A stretch of DNA of 64,000 bases from Aedes albopictus (GCF_035046485.1 NC_085138.1:325868129-325932128), one strand, 5' to 3'; shown: positions 23,651 through 33,424, counted from the stretch's first letter. Numbers and translations: made by a program. The notes: generated by a model from the letters alone, not told the origin.

Positions 23651-23914
23651 AGATGGATCGCGAGCAAATTTGTGGCGTAGTATTGTAGATTGTCTATCTA
23701 GGTATCTATCTATCTTAAAATGTGAAATGCAAAACCAATAAAATATTTGTATGCCTTTACGAATCGTAGACTACGATGCAATAACTATCACGTTAAAATT
23801 AAAAAAAAAAACTTCCTCAAACTGACTAGTCATGAAAGATCAGGGAATTTCGTTCTCAAAACTGAATCAACACATTTCAAACCCTCATTTGTTAGACCTT
23901 AACGTTTCGTGTGG

Positions 23915-23920
23915 TTTATT
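23915..23920 (-). terminator. NDUFB3 poly(A) signal
   Basis: On the minus strand this is AATAAA, 50 bp after the NDUFB3 stop codon. Confidence 0.75.
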
Positions 23921-23969
23921 TTACAATGTTTTAAAAAGAAAGTTTCCTACCTTCGATCCCGCGGGTGCC

Positions 23970-24296
23970 CTAATGATGGCCGTGGTTATCGTCACCATGG
24001 CCATCGCCATGACCATGACCGTGATAGTCCACTCCCAGAGCAAACTCCACCCCAATGGTAGCCACAAATGCGGCAAAGCCCAGGGGGAATCCCTTGAACA
24101 GGAACGAAAGCAACCGGGACCGATGAGTGCCGAACTGTTTCACGTTGTAGCGCCAGACTTCGTTCCTTAGCCAGGGATCTTTCAGGCCACGGCGAGCCAG
24201 GGCCCGTTCAACTTCCACCAACTGCGGGGCATCCGCCACTTTGTAGATCGAAGCATCTGGCACCTTGTACGGGGGTCCGTGTCCGTGTCCACCCAT
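23970..24296 (-). CDS. NDUFB3: NADH dehydrogenase 1 beta subunit 3 (complex I B12)
   Basis: This is an accessory subunit of the membrane arm of mitochondrial complex I, in the inner membrane. The 108-aa protein has the family layout: a His/Gly-rich N-terminus (MGGHGHGPP), a conserved core with GLKDPWLRNEVWRY at about residues 37-50, one membrane segment (GFPLGFAAFVATIGVEFAL), and a His-rich tail ending HGHGDGHGDDNHGHH. The coding part is a single exon. Upstream on the minus strand an acceptor (CTTTTCCAG) lies 8 bp before the ATG and a donor (CTCG|GTAAGT) at 24466, so the 5' UTR is split by an intron, 24305-24466. A poly(A) signal lies at 23915-23920. Length and motif match human and fly B12. 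Identification is secure. Confidence 0.95.
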   Translation of the reverse strand: MGGHGHGPPYKVPDASIYKVADAPQLVEVERALARRGLKDPWLRNEVWRYNVKQFGTHRSRLLSFLFKGFPLGFAAFVATIGVEFALGVDYHGHGHGDGHGDDNHGHH

Positions 24297-24304
24297 GGTT
24301 TGAC

Positions 24305-24466
24305 CTGGAAAAGACCAACATCAATTCGATATAAACAAAACAGTTTCGGCTCGCCGAAGTTACATAATTTCGATGCAACATAAATTGTGTTCAATCAGCG
24401 CAAATACAAAAGCGTTTGTGTAAATATTTATTGCAAGAAAGCTTACACGATTCTCCCATTACTTAC
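24305..24466 (-). other. 5' UTR intron of NDUFB3
   Basis: On the minus strand the donor is TCG|GTAAGT (at 24466) and the acceptor CTTTTCCAG (at 24305), 162 bp apart and directly before the start codon. The non-coding first exon would lie at about 24467-24580. Confidence 0.75.
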
Positions 24467-24728
24467 CGAGCCTTTTAGAGCAGGAAATTAACGAATTATG
24501 GAGTATTTTTTTGCTGAATTCACGTTAGAGGAAAACACTCGCTGCAGCGATGGAGAAAACTTCGAAGGACGACGGACGACAGCCACGAAAACGTCAAATT
24601 TCGCGACTTGACAGCAGTGTTGCCAAGAACGCCTTTTAATGATTCGAGGGATAGGGATTTAACAATAAACGTGAAATATTTCGAAAGGTCACTATAAGAG
24701 TTGGGAAGTCAAAAGCGTGCGGCTCAAA

Positions 24729-24884
24729 GAGCCTCTGCATCTTGCTCTACACGAATTTGGCCTTGCTCACTCCCACAGAAGATTTGCAGCTCGCACAGTA
24801 AACGTCAAATGTGACTTACAGTGCGCGCTGTTTTCAAACGTTCTGTGGGAGTGAGCAGGACAGGGCAAATTCGTGCAGAGGCTC
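24729..24884. mobile_element. Hairpin MITE, GAGCCTCTGCA ends
   Basis: GAGCCTCTGCA at the left and TGCAGAGGCTC at the right are inverted copies. CTCACTCCCACAGAA and TTCTGTGGGAGTGAG pair further in. It is related in ends to the hairpin at 7580-7702. Confidence 0.8.
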
Positions 24885-24983
24885 ATTAAGGTGACTGAAA
24901 TAACTATCGAACTGTCAAAACTAACCCTGGCCGGGAGTAGGGTTATTTTTAACCGGACGCAAAATAACTATCAAAGTGTCAAA

Positions 24984-25477
24984 TCTATCTATATATATAA
25001 AAATGCAGTGGCATACGTGGGACCGCGCATAACATGCAAAGGAGTGGTCCGATTTGGGTCGTCTGGGTTTTGTTTTGTTAGTTTTCACCCAAAGAAGGTT
25101 TATGAGGCAAAAAAACATGGGAAAAATGAAAGTTTTTGAAAATCGGGTTTTATACATTTTGCACGGGGACTTGGACTTGACTAGGGACTTGAAACGTCAA
25201 AAATCGCAGTAGGCAAAACAAAGTTTGCCGGGGCCAGCTGGTATATACGAGGGACCGCGCATAACTCGTGAACGGAACGTCCGATATGGGTAATCTTTGT
25301 TTTGTTCTGTTAGTTTTCACCCAAGGAAGGTTTATGAGCCGAAAAACATAGAGAAATATTGAGATTTTTGAAAATCGATTTTTGATATATTTTTTTAACG
25401 GGGGCTGGGTCTTGGCTAGAAACTTGAAACGTCAAAAAACGCAGTAGGCAAGACAAAGTTTGCCGGGTACAGCTAGT
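24984..25477 (+). mobile_element. Helitron-like non-autonomous element, tandem dimer
   Basis: It begins TCTATCTATATATATAAAAATG and ends GCCGGGTACAGCTAG before T, with A before the start: the 5'-TC, CTAG-3', A/T target pattern of Helitrons. A short stem, GGCAA/TTGCC, sits about 10 bp before the 3' end. The body is present twice: GGGACCGCGCATAAC occurs at about 25018 and 25250, and the first unit ends CCGGGGCCAGCTGGT. No Rep/helicase is encoded. Confidence 0.7.
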
Positions 25478-25526
25478 TTTAACTAAAAGTTAAACGAACA
25501 AGCGAAACGGTTCACAGCCTAAAAGC

Positions 25527-25877
25527 CACTTGGGTTTTTAAATTAAGAAAAATGTATCGATTTTTTGATTTTATACGAAAGAGCACCTGAGCCACTATGA
25601 TTTTTTTTCAGATTTTTAGAACTTTATTTTGGTACCTAAAATCAATTTCAAAGAGATTATTTGAAATCACCTTTTGACAGCTGGGTAACTGTTTGACAGC
25701 TCCACCCAGTACAAAATGCGACGAGGGGTGATTCGACAAATCATTCCCATACAAACTTCAAATTGATTTTTAAATAGGTTCCCGAGCACCAAAATTTATG
25801 AAAATTTGGATTTCGCCTCAGTTTCGCATGCAGATTCAGAATATGGAATAATCTCAACACCGCTAAAGAAGCCAATA
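25527..25877. mobile_element. Dispersed ~350-bp repeat, copy 2
   Basis: It matches 1609-1966 from GGGTTTTTAAATTAAG to AAAGAAGCCAA. Its right end is split by the TAGTGGTTTC MITE, whose insertion leaves TTG on the far side at 26058. Confidence 0.75.
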
Positions 25878-26055
25878 GTGGTTTCGCAGCGCGGTGTCAC
25901 GAACACTATAATGCAAATCTACTGGTTGAAAATATGTCCATTTGATTTTGCTGGGAACAGCTGATCTTTGTTTACTATTTTCAACCAGTAACTCAAATGG
26001 CGTTCGTGTAATGCAGCGTGTACGTACACACAACACTACTAAAAGCAGAAACCAC
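25878..26055. mobile_element. MITE with GTGGTTTC ends, copy 1
   Basis: Inverted ends are GTGGTTTCGCAGC and AAGCAGAAACCAC, with TA on both sides (25876-25877 and 26056-26057). Inner arms TACTGGTTGAAAAT and ATTTTCAACCAGTA pair. The same element is present inverted at 48541-48715. Confidence 0.9.
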
Positions 26056-26204
26056 TATTGCGATTTTTTTTTTTCGACTTAGACTTTGATGCGATAAATT
26101 TCGTCGTACTCATATTTTGCTTTCGATTTCGCTGTCAATCTCAGTCGCAGGGTTTTTGCAACTCGCCCGACAATGTGACAGTTTTCGCCGGCCGTCTCAA
26201 TGTT

Positions 26205-26276
26205 TACCATTAAGGTCTTTTGTTCTCGGTCCACCAGCTGATCATGTTAACACAACAAAACCAGCTGGTTCACCGA
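26205..26276. repeat. Left member of a repeat pair flanking an RT fragment
   Basis: TTGTTCTCGGTCCACCAGCTG followed by AACAAAACCAGCTGGTTC resembles 27357-27415 (TTGTTCTCGGCTACCAGCTG and AACAAAATCAGCTGGTTTC) in the same orientation. Each copy is itself a partial dyad around CCAGCTG/CAGCTGG. Confidence 0.65.
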
Positions 26277-26279
26277 TGT

Positions 26280-27343
26280 TTACGTTCATCCTTATGCACG
26301 AATACGGATTCCCGGATAAACTGATACGGTTGATCAAGGCGACGATGGATCGAGTGATGTGCGTAGTTCGAGTATCAGGGACACTCTCGAGTCCCTTCGA
26401 ATCTCGCAGAGGGCTACGGCAAGGTGATGGTCTTTCGTGCTTGCTGTTCAACATTGCTTTGGAGGGTGTAATAAGAAGAGCGGGGATAAACACGAGTGGG
26501 ACGATTTTCACGAAGTCCGTTCAGCTGCTTGGTTTCGCCGACGATATTGATATTATTGCTCGTAAATTTGAGACGATGGCGGAAACGTACATCCGACTAA
26601 AGAGTGAAGCCAGGCGAATCGGATTAGTCATTAATGTGTCGAAGACAAAGTACATGATGGCGAAGGGCTCCAGGGAGGAATCACCGCGCCCGCCACCCCG
26701 AATTCATATCGACGGTGATGAAATCGAGGCGGTTGAAGAATTCGTGTACTTGGGCTCACTGGTGACCGACGACAACGACACCAGCAGAGAAATTCAGAGG
26801 CGCATTGTGGCAGGAAATCGTGCCTACTTTGGACTCCGCAAAACTCTACGATCGACTAAAGTTCGCCATAACACGAAGTTAACCATCTACAAAACGTTGA
26901 TTAGACCGGTCGTCCTCTATGGGCACGAAACATGGACCCTACGTGCAGAGGACCAACGCGCCCTTGGAGTTTTCGAACGGAAGGTGTTGCGTACCATCTA
27001 CGGCGGAGTGCAGATGGAAGACGGGACTTGGAGAAGGCGAATGAACCACGAGCTGCATCAGCTGCTGGGAGAACCAACCATCGTCCATACCGCGAAAATC
27101 GGGAGGCTACGGTGGGCGGGTCACGTCATCAGGATGTCGGATAGCAACCCGACTAAAATGGTTCTCGAGAGTCATCCGACCGGTACAAGAAGACGTGGAG
27201 CGCAGCGAGCTAGGTGGGTCGACCAAGTGGAGGACGATCTTCGGACCCTACGCAGAGTGCGGAACTGGAGACAAACATCCATGGATCGAGTGGAATGGAG
27301 GCGGCTCCTATGTACAGCAGAGGCCACCCCGGCCTTAGCCTGA
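26280..27343 (+). pseudogene. RTE-like reverse transcriptase, 5'-truncated
   Basis: An open frame encodes the RT palm to the C-terminus of an RTE-like non-LTR element: SPFESRRGLRQGDGLSC, the catalytic GFADDIDII, VSKTKYMM, EEFVYLGSL, LYGHETWTL and GRLRWAGHVIRM. The frame opens upstream (26117) in unrelated DNA, so the N-terminal residues are not native. The endonuclease and RT fingers are missing, so it is inactive alone. There is no stop codon in about 350 codons, which points to recent truncation or insertion. Degenerate ~60-bp direct repeats bracket it. Confidence 0.8.
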
Positions 27344-27356
27344 CCGTTCATCCTTA

Positions 27357-27415
27357 TTGTTCTCGGCTACCAGCTGTTTATGTTTTCATAACAAAATCAG
27401 CTGGTTTCGCCTGAA
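27357..27415. repeat. Right member of the repeat pair flanking an RT fragment
   Basis: See 26205-26276; the shared core is TTGTTCTCGG with CCAGCTG and its inverse about 25 bp later. Confidence 0.6.
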
Positions 27416-27586
27416 TCGGGGAAAGAAGGCGAAAATGTGTCATAAATGGTAGGTTAGTACCATATTAGGGCGAGTTCAATTTCGTCGCCAAAGTCTGATT
27501 ATTCGTAAAAAATACAATATTAGTTTTTCTTGTTTTTTTTTCTGAAATATTTCAATAAATAGTTATTGCATTTCCCGTAGTGCCCC

Positions 27587-27609
27587 NNNNNNNNNNNNNN
27601 NNNNNNNNN
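27587..27609. other. Assembly gap (23 N)
   Basis: This is a run of N. It lies directly beside the left end of the interrupted MITE at 27614, so a few bases of that MITE's target duplication are hidden. Confidence 1.
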
Positions 27610-27689
27610 AATGCACAGACAAACAGACGTAACACTCTGATGATTCCCATCGTACATCGATTTAACGGTCTATTTAAAAATTTGATATT

Positions 27690-27960
27690 GTCGTCGCGGT
27701 TGAAACCCGAAGTTTCCCCACACGCGACAATCGCCTTTTCTCCAAATCCATATGAGAAATCTAACGTCGGACATAGTGCGCTGGATAGCGGACCGGGTCC
27801 TATCCAGCGCACTATGTCCGACGTACGTCCGACGCATGGTTTTATGAGAAAAATCGATTTTCGCGTGTCAATAATTCCTACTTTCAACTGTAGGAACAAT
27901 AGTTGGCCAACTGCACCGAAAAAATTTCAAACTTAAAGATTATGTAGTTGCCAACCTTAT
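27690..27960. repeat. GTCGGAC hairpin repeat, copy 1
   Basis: CGTCGGACATAGTGCGCTGG and its exact inverse CCAGCGCACTATGTCCGACG flank a ~15-bp loop at 27766-27822. GACGTACGTCCGACGCATGG and GAGAAAAATCGATTTTCG follow. Relatives lie at 37110-37250 and, interrupted, at 16626-18010. Confidence 0.8.
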
Positions 27961-28296
27961 AATTCATAAGACTCCCGAAGTATTATTTTTATGTGTGAGG
28001 CTATAAACAATGTCGAGCATTTTAAACTGTATGCGCTGGTCAATAAGAAGTATGTGCGTCTATATATCGTTTATATTTGCGCAAACATAACAATTATAAC
28101 GAATTTCGTTATAGTTAAAAATTATAGAAGTTCACACATAATTATAATGTTTGGTTAGATTCGGTTTAGACACGGTTTCTAACCAAGTTTGCAAAAGCTG
28201 AAAATTCTGCAAACGCCATTACAGCCAGAGTCGAAGGTAAAGTTAATTTCTGATTAATTGTATGCCAACATAATGAACATTTTCGATTATTTTCAG

Positions 28297-28960
28297 AATA
28301 TCATCATGCGGAGGCCGGCCAGCTTGCAGTAGCTTCGGAGGATAAGCTGGGGACAACCATCAAAGCGGTACTGGATAACAAGAGTTCGGACAAGAGTGGA
28401 ATCTGGAGGAAGCACCACCAGTCCGGAGATCAGCGAGTTAAGGGATTTTAGCAGCGTTATCTCCTCCGGAACCGCCGTCGGCTACCTACTCCATCGTGGA
28501 CACTTGTCCTTTAATTCTCGGTTAAGGGACAAAAGAGACGGCGAGATGAGAAGTTCATTACCATCGTACCCACTTCGACGGCAGGTATACCTCACTGCGA
28601 ACTGTCCCAGTATCCGGACATTGTTTTCCCTAAAGATATCCATCAGGTAATTAAAAGTTATTTCTCAAATAGTTTTCATTTTTTTTTTTTTTGATTTTCA
28701 GAATCATATCCTTAGAATAGGGTAGCCGTCAAGGATCAAGGAACAGAACAAACTTAGTGGGAAACAGCATCCCCTGGAACGACGGTGGTAAGAAACAACA
28801 TCCCCTCCTTCCTTGCTTCTTTCCGTGGCTGGAACCTCGGCTGGAACCTAGGCCGGAATGACACGACCAGCAGCGGGAAAAAGGAAAAATGGCAACTATT
28901 GTAATTATATCTAGTTTGTATTGATTTTCACTTGTTTCAATAAACGATTAATAATATTCT
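28297..28960 (+). other. Possible spliced transcript or gene fragment, unidentified
   Basis: TTATTTTCAG|AATATC at 28296, CATCAG|GTAATT at 28646, TGATTTTCAG|AATC near 28701 and an AATAAA at 28940 have the order of two exons and a poly(A) site. Frames such as FITIVPTSTAG and CELSQYPDIVFPKDIHQ are short and broken by frameshifts, and I recognise no domain. It could be a non-coding RNA or a captured, decayed gene piece inside the interrupted MITE. Confidence 0.35.
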
Positions 28961-29490
28961 GATAAAATTGTTTGTTTTCGTGTGTTTATGGCCCGAATAA
29001 TGATTTGTATGTAAAATTCATACATAATTTTTATATACCGATCATGCATAAATGTCATAAACCTCAAACATAAATTTTATTTATCACGCTAATAAATTTC
29101 ATTTGGTTTCATGCATAAATTTCATGTGTAAGAAAATTAATAAAATTTATGTTTCCGAACATACTTTTTAAAGGTGATGCCAAATTGCAAAAAATTATGT
29201 AGTTTCACACATAATAGTTATACGGAAAATATCCTCAGTGTGGTCATCCGTGGCGCTCGCATAGTTTTTGTTAGAGTTTGACGTTTGCCCACTACCGCCA
29301 CCTAGTTAATGGTCGGCCAAACTCAGTCCTTTTAGCATTGGGCGAACATGTTGCCGTGACTATGATGTGAGTCGAAAAATGTTCAAAGTGTTACGTCTGT
29401 TTGTCTGTGGTAAATGTATAGTAGCTAATGTGCGAAGCTTTTAGCGAACCATTTCATTACAATATACATTATTGTAGCTGGCACACTGTA

Positions 29491-29511
29491 TGGTGATGAT
29501 GATGATGATGG
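29491..29511. repeat. Short (GAT)n tract
   Basis: Six or so GAT units. Together with CATCATCATCAT at 30001-30012 it is a candidate for the 3' microsatellite of the minus-strand non-LTR element. Confidence 0.6.
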
Positions 29512-29519
29512 TCCCGCCA

Positions 29520-30142
29520 CATACCCCTACAAAGGTTTGAGCTAGACGATATATCTTTAAGATAATTATTAATTATGATCAATGAAATCAGATTTGCAAA
29601 CTAAATACGGTCTGATTCTTTTCACAGATATAAACAACATTATAATTTGTCATACTGTACAGCAAAAACATAAATTTCGAAATACTGCTGCTCTCATCTA
29701 CAGATGTTTGCAAGCGTTACTAGTGATCATGAAAGATCAGAAAATCAAAAATATTGCGAGGATTGATAACGTTCGCGCGATGTCAAAACAGTCGGCAATA
29801 TTCTCATTCTCAAGAAATTCCCGACATTCAACTAGACAACTCACTACTAATCTACAGAATCCTTCAACAGTAGAAATATTCCATATGATAAATAAATACA
29901 AAAATGTCATTTATACCTGTCACCGCGCGCGAGACTCAAACTTTTGTAGACTACACAAAATAAGTTCAGTTAATAATACTACGTCAATAAATATAAAATC
30001 CATCATCATCATCGGGGCGACCATTATAGTTTGTTCGTGCCTCCTATTACAAAAATATAAATTGTCCACACAAAATATCCGTTGGTAAACTTCGTCAAGA
30101 TACAAAATCTAGTCAAGAATAAAAAGTCAACAGAGTAGCTGT
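29520..30142. other. AT-rich; includes 3' region of the non-LTR element
   Basis: No gene is supported. Read on the minus strand, the first ~130 bp below 30142 follow the ORF2 stop codon and are probably its 3' UTR. The open frame 29582-30088 on the plus strand looks accidental. Confidence 0.5.
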
Positions 30143-32935
30143 TCAAAAAGCAGCTTTTACGTGTGAAATACATAGTCTCTTAAACTGTGATAGAGTTACT
30201 GCATTCGTGATGTGGTCAGGCATCGAATTGAAAACATTTATACCTTTATAATACAAGGAATTTTGTGAAGCACCATGCAAAAAGTGGGGTGTTCGTATTT
30301 GATCCGCGTTTCTAGTGTTATAACTATGAATGTCACTTCCTCTTTCAATTCGATCACACAAATATCTAGGCAACATACCATTCTTTAACTTAAAAATGAA
30401 CACCAACGTTAGATAGACAATTCTTTGCTTCACTGACAGCCACTGAAGGGCGTCCAACAAAAAAGTTGAGGAAGTGAATCTGTTACATCTTAAAATCAAT
30501 CGCATTATTTTATTTTGCAAACGCTGTAGCCTTGATATTTGTGTTTCATTAGCTAAAAACAAAATGGATGGACAGAACTCAATGTGCGGAGAAATGATTG
30601 ATTTGTACAACTGTATTTTACTTGCAATAGTCAAATCATTTTTTAATCGACATAGAATACCATACTTTTTGGCTATTTTCTTGATGACATTGTCAATGTG
30701 AGCGTCAAACTTTAGTCTGTCATCAATAATCACGCCAAGATATTTAATTTCGCGCACGCGATCAATTGTCTCACCATCAATTTCTACAGAGACTTCATAA
30801 TTTACTCGATTCCGCGATATTACCATGAATTTAGTTTTACTTATATTCAATTTCAACTGTTTGTACTTCAACCATTTACTCAGAGAACGTAAATCTGCAT
30901 TCATTTGTGAAACGGCTTCCACTAAATCTTTGGCTGCAATGAATATAACGGTATCATCAGCAAAAAGATTAATATCGCAAAATCGTAAGACTCGCCGCAT
31001 GTCATTTATGTACATAATGAATAAAACGGGCCCTAATACACTCCCCTGTGGTACGCCAAGGCTGTTCGCCACGGGGCTCGAAATTGAATCATTGAAAGCA
31101 GTCCGTTGGGCTCTGTCACACAAATAGCTTTCGAACCATCTGTATGCAGAACCCGCAAATCCAAAGCGCTTTATTGTTCGCAACAACAAGGGCCGAGAAA
31201 TTGTTTCAAAAGCGCGTTTCAGATCCAAAAAAACAGCAACAATCGTATCTTTGCGCTCTAATTTTTCTTTCCATTTTGCTAGCACCAGATTTAATGCGGT
31301 TTCACAGGAATGACCTTCCCGATATCCCGATTGTTCTGGTACTAGCAAATCAAAACTATTTAAATATGCTAACAGCTGGCCTTTAACAACAAGTTCTAAA
31401 ATTTTCTCTAAAGTGTGCAACATGTTGATGGGACGAAACTCTTCGGCTTTAATCGTTCCAGCAACTTTTTGAATGGGAATCACTAATGATTCCTTCCAAA
31501 CGTGCGGCACGTGCCCAGTTTGTAACGATTCATTAATTAGGTCCAGCAGATTGTGTCCGATGACATCAAAGCAATCCTGTATAACTCTCGCATTTACATT
31601 GTCTACGCCAGCCGTTTTGCCCATAGAAAAGCAAATATTTTTCAATTCTTCCAAAGTTATTGGGTGAAAAGATTCAAATCTACTGTTATTACTAATTGGC
31701 TGTTTTAATTCGTCAGGCTCATCTACTAATTCAATTGATTGATTAATAGATGAAACACTATCGACGAAATATTCATTAAATCTACACGCTATAACTTGTT
31801 CAGACTCTTCTAGTGTGCCGTTGAAGGTTATGGACCGCGGTTTACAATTACTAGGTTTTAACAAAGATTTCAAAATTTTCCATAACTCTTTGCTGTTGTT
31901 TTGATGATGATCAATTTTCCTCTGAATATACTCGCATCTAGTTTGTTTAACCAGTTGCGAGTATTTATTACGCACGACCTTGTACCTTTTCCAATTGCTA
32001 TAATTTTCTCTTCTACGCCATTTTTTATACAGTTTGTCTCTATTGCGTTTAAGGCGCAAAAGATCCAAATTGTACCAGCTGTTCGAGTTTTTAATTGAAA
32101 CTAATTTTTGTTCGACTAATTGATTGGTACAAGTTTTCAAGACGTCAGTTAAAACAGCTGATTTATGATCTAAAGAACCGCCGTTTGCATGAAAATCCAC
32201 ATGTCTTGCGACGAGACTCGAAACTGCTTGTTTCGAATATTTCTTCCAACACTTCAATTTCACAAGATCATTATCCTCGCTACTAGATTCGTTAATATTG
32301 ATAACTAAAGTTTCATGGTCAGTAAGTTTTAAATCAGAATTTGCAACGACACTAACAGAATCAAAATTTGAATATACATGGTCAATCAAAGTTTTACTGT
32401 GTTGGGAAATACGCGTATAAACATTTACTGTCTGTTTCAAATTAAAAAAGTCAGCTAACCGTTTCAAATGATTCGAATTCGGATTGTCACACCAATTGAT
32501 ATTAAAATCTCCAGCAAGTATATTTAATTTACTATAATCTAAGAATACCTCAAGCCAGTTTTCTAAAATTTCAATAAATCGCTGGTCATTTGAACTGGGA
32601 GAGTGATATAAAACACCATAATTACCGATCCTCATGCCACGTACAACCGCAATGCCTAAGAACCAATTTCCTTCACAAACCTCGTTCAATTGAAGCTTGT
32701 ATTGAACTGATTCTTTGACATAAATAGCAACTCCGCCAGTATGTCTCGAATGTGATACACAGGCAGCCACATTATATCCCGGAATACTATACTGATCAAA
32801 AGCATTTACATCAACAATATGCGTTTCAGACAGAAATACTAGATTTGGACGTTTTTCTTCTACAATCTGACGTAATTCTACGTAGTTAGTAGTTAACCCG
32901 GCTATATTCAAATATAAAATATCAAAAAGATTCAC
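30143..32935 (-). CDS. Non-LTR retrotransposon ORF2: endonuclease and reverse transcriptase
   Basis: This is an uninterrupted 930-codon frame. Residues 1-220 form an APE-like endonuclease (LYLNIAG, LSETH near 38, GDFNINW near 144, DHETLVI near 207), which nicks target DNA. RT follows: FRPINML, FLDLKRAFETI, the conserved GVPQGSVLGPVLF, and the catalytic FADD with Asp 660 and 661. C-terminal KTKFMV and KYLGV motifs are present. It acts with ORF1 in target-primed reverse transcription. I place it in the CR1/L2/Jockey group without a firm clade. There is no good ATG at the start: the first codon after ORF1 in this style is GTG, and the frame is continuous with ORF1 back through a single UAG (32957-32959). 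No frameshift or stop is seen, so the copy could be recent. Confidence 0.92.
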   Translation of the reverse strand: MNLFDILYLNIAGLTTNYVELRQIVEEKRPNLVFLSETHIVDVNAFDQYSIPGYNVAACVSHSRHTGGVAIYVKESVQYKLQLNEVCEGNWFLGIAVVRGMRIGNYGVLYHSPSSNDQRFIEILENWLEVFLDYSKLNILAGDFNINWCDNPNSNHLKRLADFFNLKQTVNVYTRISQHSKTLIDHVYSNFDSVSVVANSDLKLTDHETLVININESSSEDNDLVKLKCWKKYSKQAVSSLVARHVDFHANGGSLDHKSAVLTDVLKTCTNQLVEQKLVSIKNSNSWYNLDLLRLKRNRDKLYKKWRRRENYSNWKRYKVVRNKYSQLVKQTRCEYIQRKIDHHQNNSKELWKILKSLLKPSNCKPRSITFNGTLEESEQVIACRFNEYFVDSVSSINQSIELVDEPDELKQPISNNSRFESFHPITLEELKNICFSMGKTAGVDNVNARVIQDCFDVIGHNLLDLINESLQTGHVPHVWKESLVIPIQKVAGTIKAEEFRPINMLHTLEKILELVVKGQLLAYLNSFDLLVPEQSGYREGHSCETALNLVLAKWKEKLERKDTIVAVFLDLKRAFETISRPLLLRTIKRFGFAGSAYRWFESYLCDRAQRTAFNDSISSPVANSLGVPQGSVLGPVLFIMYINDMRRVLRFCDINLFADDTVIFIAAKDLVEAVSQMNADLRSLSKWLKYKQLKLNISKTKFMVISRNRVNYEVSVEIDGETIDRVREIKYLGVIIDDRLKFDAHIDNVIKKIAKKYGILCRLKNDLTIASKIQLYKSIISPHIEFCPSILFLANETQISRLQRLQNKIMRLILRCNRFTSSTFLLDALQWLSVKQRIVYLTLVFIFKLKNGMLPRYLCDRIERGSDIHSYNTRNADQIRTPHFLHGASQNSLYYKGINVFNSMPDHITNAVTLSQFKRLCISHVKAAF

Positions 32936-32953
32936 ATTGCTTCTGGAACTTGG

Positions 32954-32959
32954 TTGCTA
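32954..32959 (-). promoter_or_regulatory. Leaky UAG (CARYYA context) between ORF1 and ORF2
   Basis: On the minus strand the ORF1 stop is UAG followed by CAA CCA. This fits CAR YYA, the context known from tobacco mosaic virus-type stop-codon readthrough. ORF2 continues in the same frame with no other stop. The role is inferred; see findings. Confidence 0.5.
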
Positions 32960-33424
32960 TTCATTGAAATGTAGGCTGCTCTTTTTCCTATTGTACAACC
33001 TCTTGAAAACTTCACATTCATGACTGAATGCACCGTGGTTATCGTCCAAGTTCATGTTACGCTCTACATTGACCTTTTTACAGTTTATACATTTCAAAAC
33101 GGTTGCCGTACATTCGGATGTCTTGTGACTTCCACTGCATCTAGAGCATGCTTCACAATTTTTGCAATTCATACTCATATGCCCGAATTCTCCACATTTG
33201 AAACATCTCAAAACATGAATTTCGGGAACAATACGACATCTATCAAACTTTATGAATACCTTTCCGGCGGTCAACAAACAATTATGGGTCTCTTTATCGA
33301 CCTCAACTACCGCATTGTATTTATTGTACTTAAGGTGTGGATTTTCATACATTCTTATTACTTTTACATCATTAATGGCGATGTCTTCATTTTGATCTTT
33401 TATTGTGCATCCTAGCTTAATCAC
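32957..33424 (-). pseudogene. Non-LTR ORF1, C-terminal part with zinc knuckles
   Basis: This part encodes the nucleic-acid-binding half of ORF1: KVIRMYENPHLKYN, KVFIKFDRCR, then CFKCGEFGHMSMNC (CX2CX4HX4C) and a second Cys/His cluster, CSRCSGSHKTSEC. It ends HFNE then UAG, in frame with ORF2. Its N-terminal side is cut off by the 208-bp insertion at 33424-33631. The frame resumes at 33637. ORF1 proteins of this type coat element RNA and help form the ribonucleoprotein. Confidence 0.85.

Larger units (their letters stand above)
27614..29409. mobile_element. MITE of the CACAGA family, copy E, interrupted
   Basis: The left end CACAGACAAACAGACGTAACAC (27614) and right end GTGTTACGTCTGTTTGTCTGTG (29409) are paired. 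The flanks AATG (after the gap) and GTAAATG (29410-29416) agree with a 7-bp duplication. Sequence continuous with intact copies stops near 27690 and resumes near 29229, so about 1.5 kb was inserted inside. Confidence 0.75.

Noticed and set aside
29582..30088. 168-codon frame on the plus strand
   Set aside because: Composition is AT-rich and no domain is recognisable; it partly covers the 3' UTR of the minus-strand non-LTR element.
33020..33415. 131-codon plus-strand frame
   Set aside because: It is the antisense shadow of the ORF1 zinc-knuckle region.
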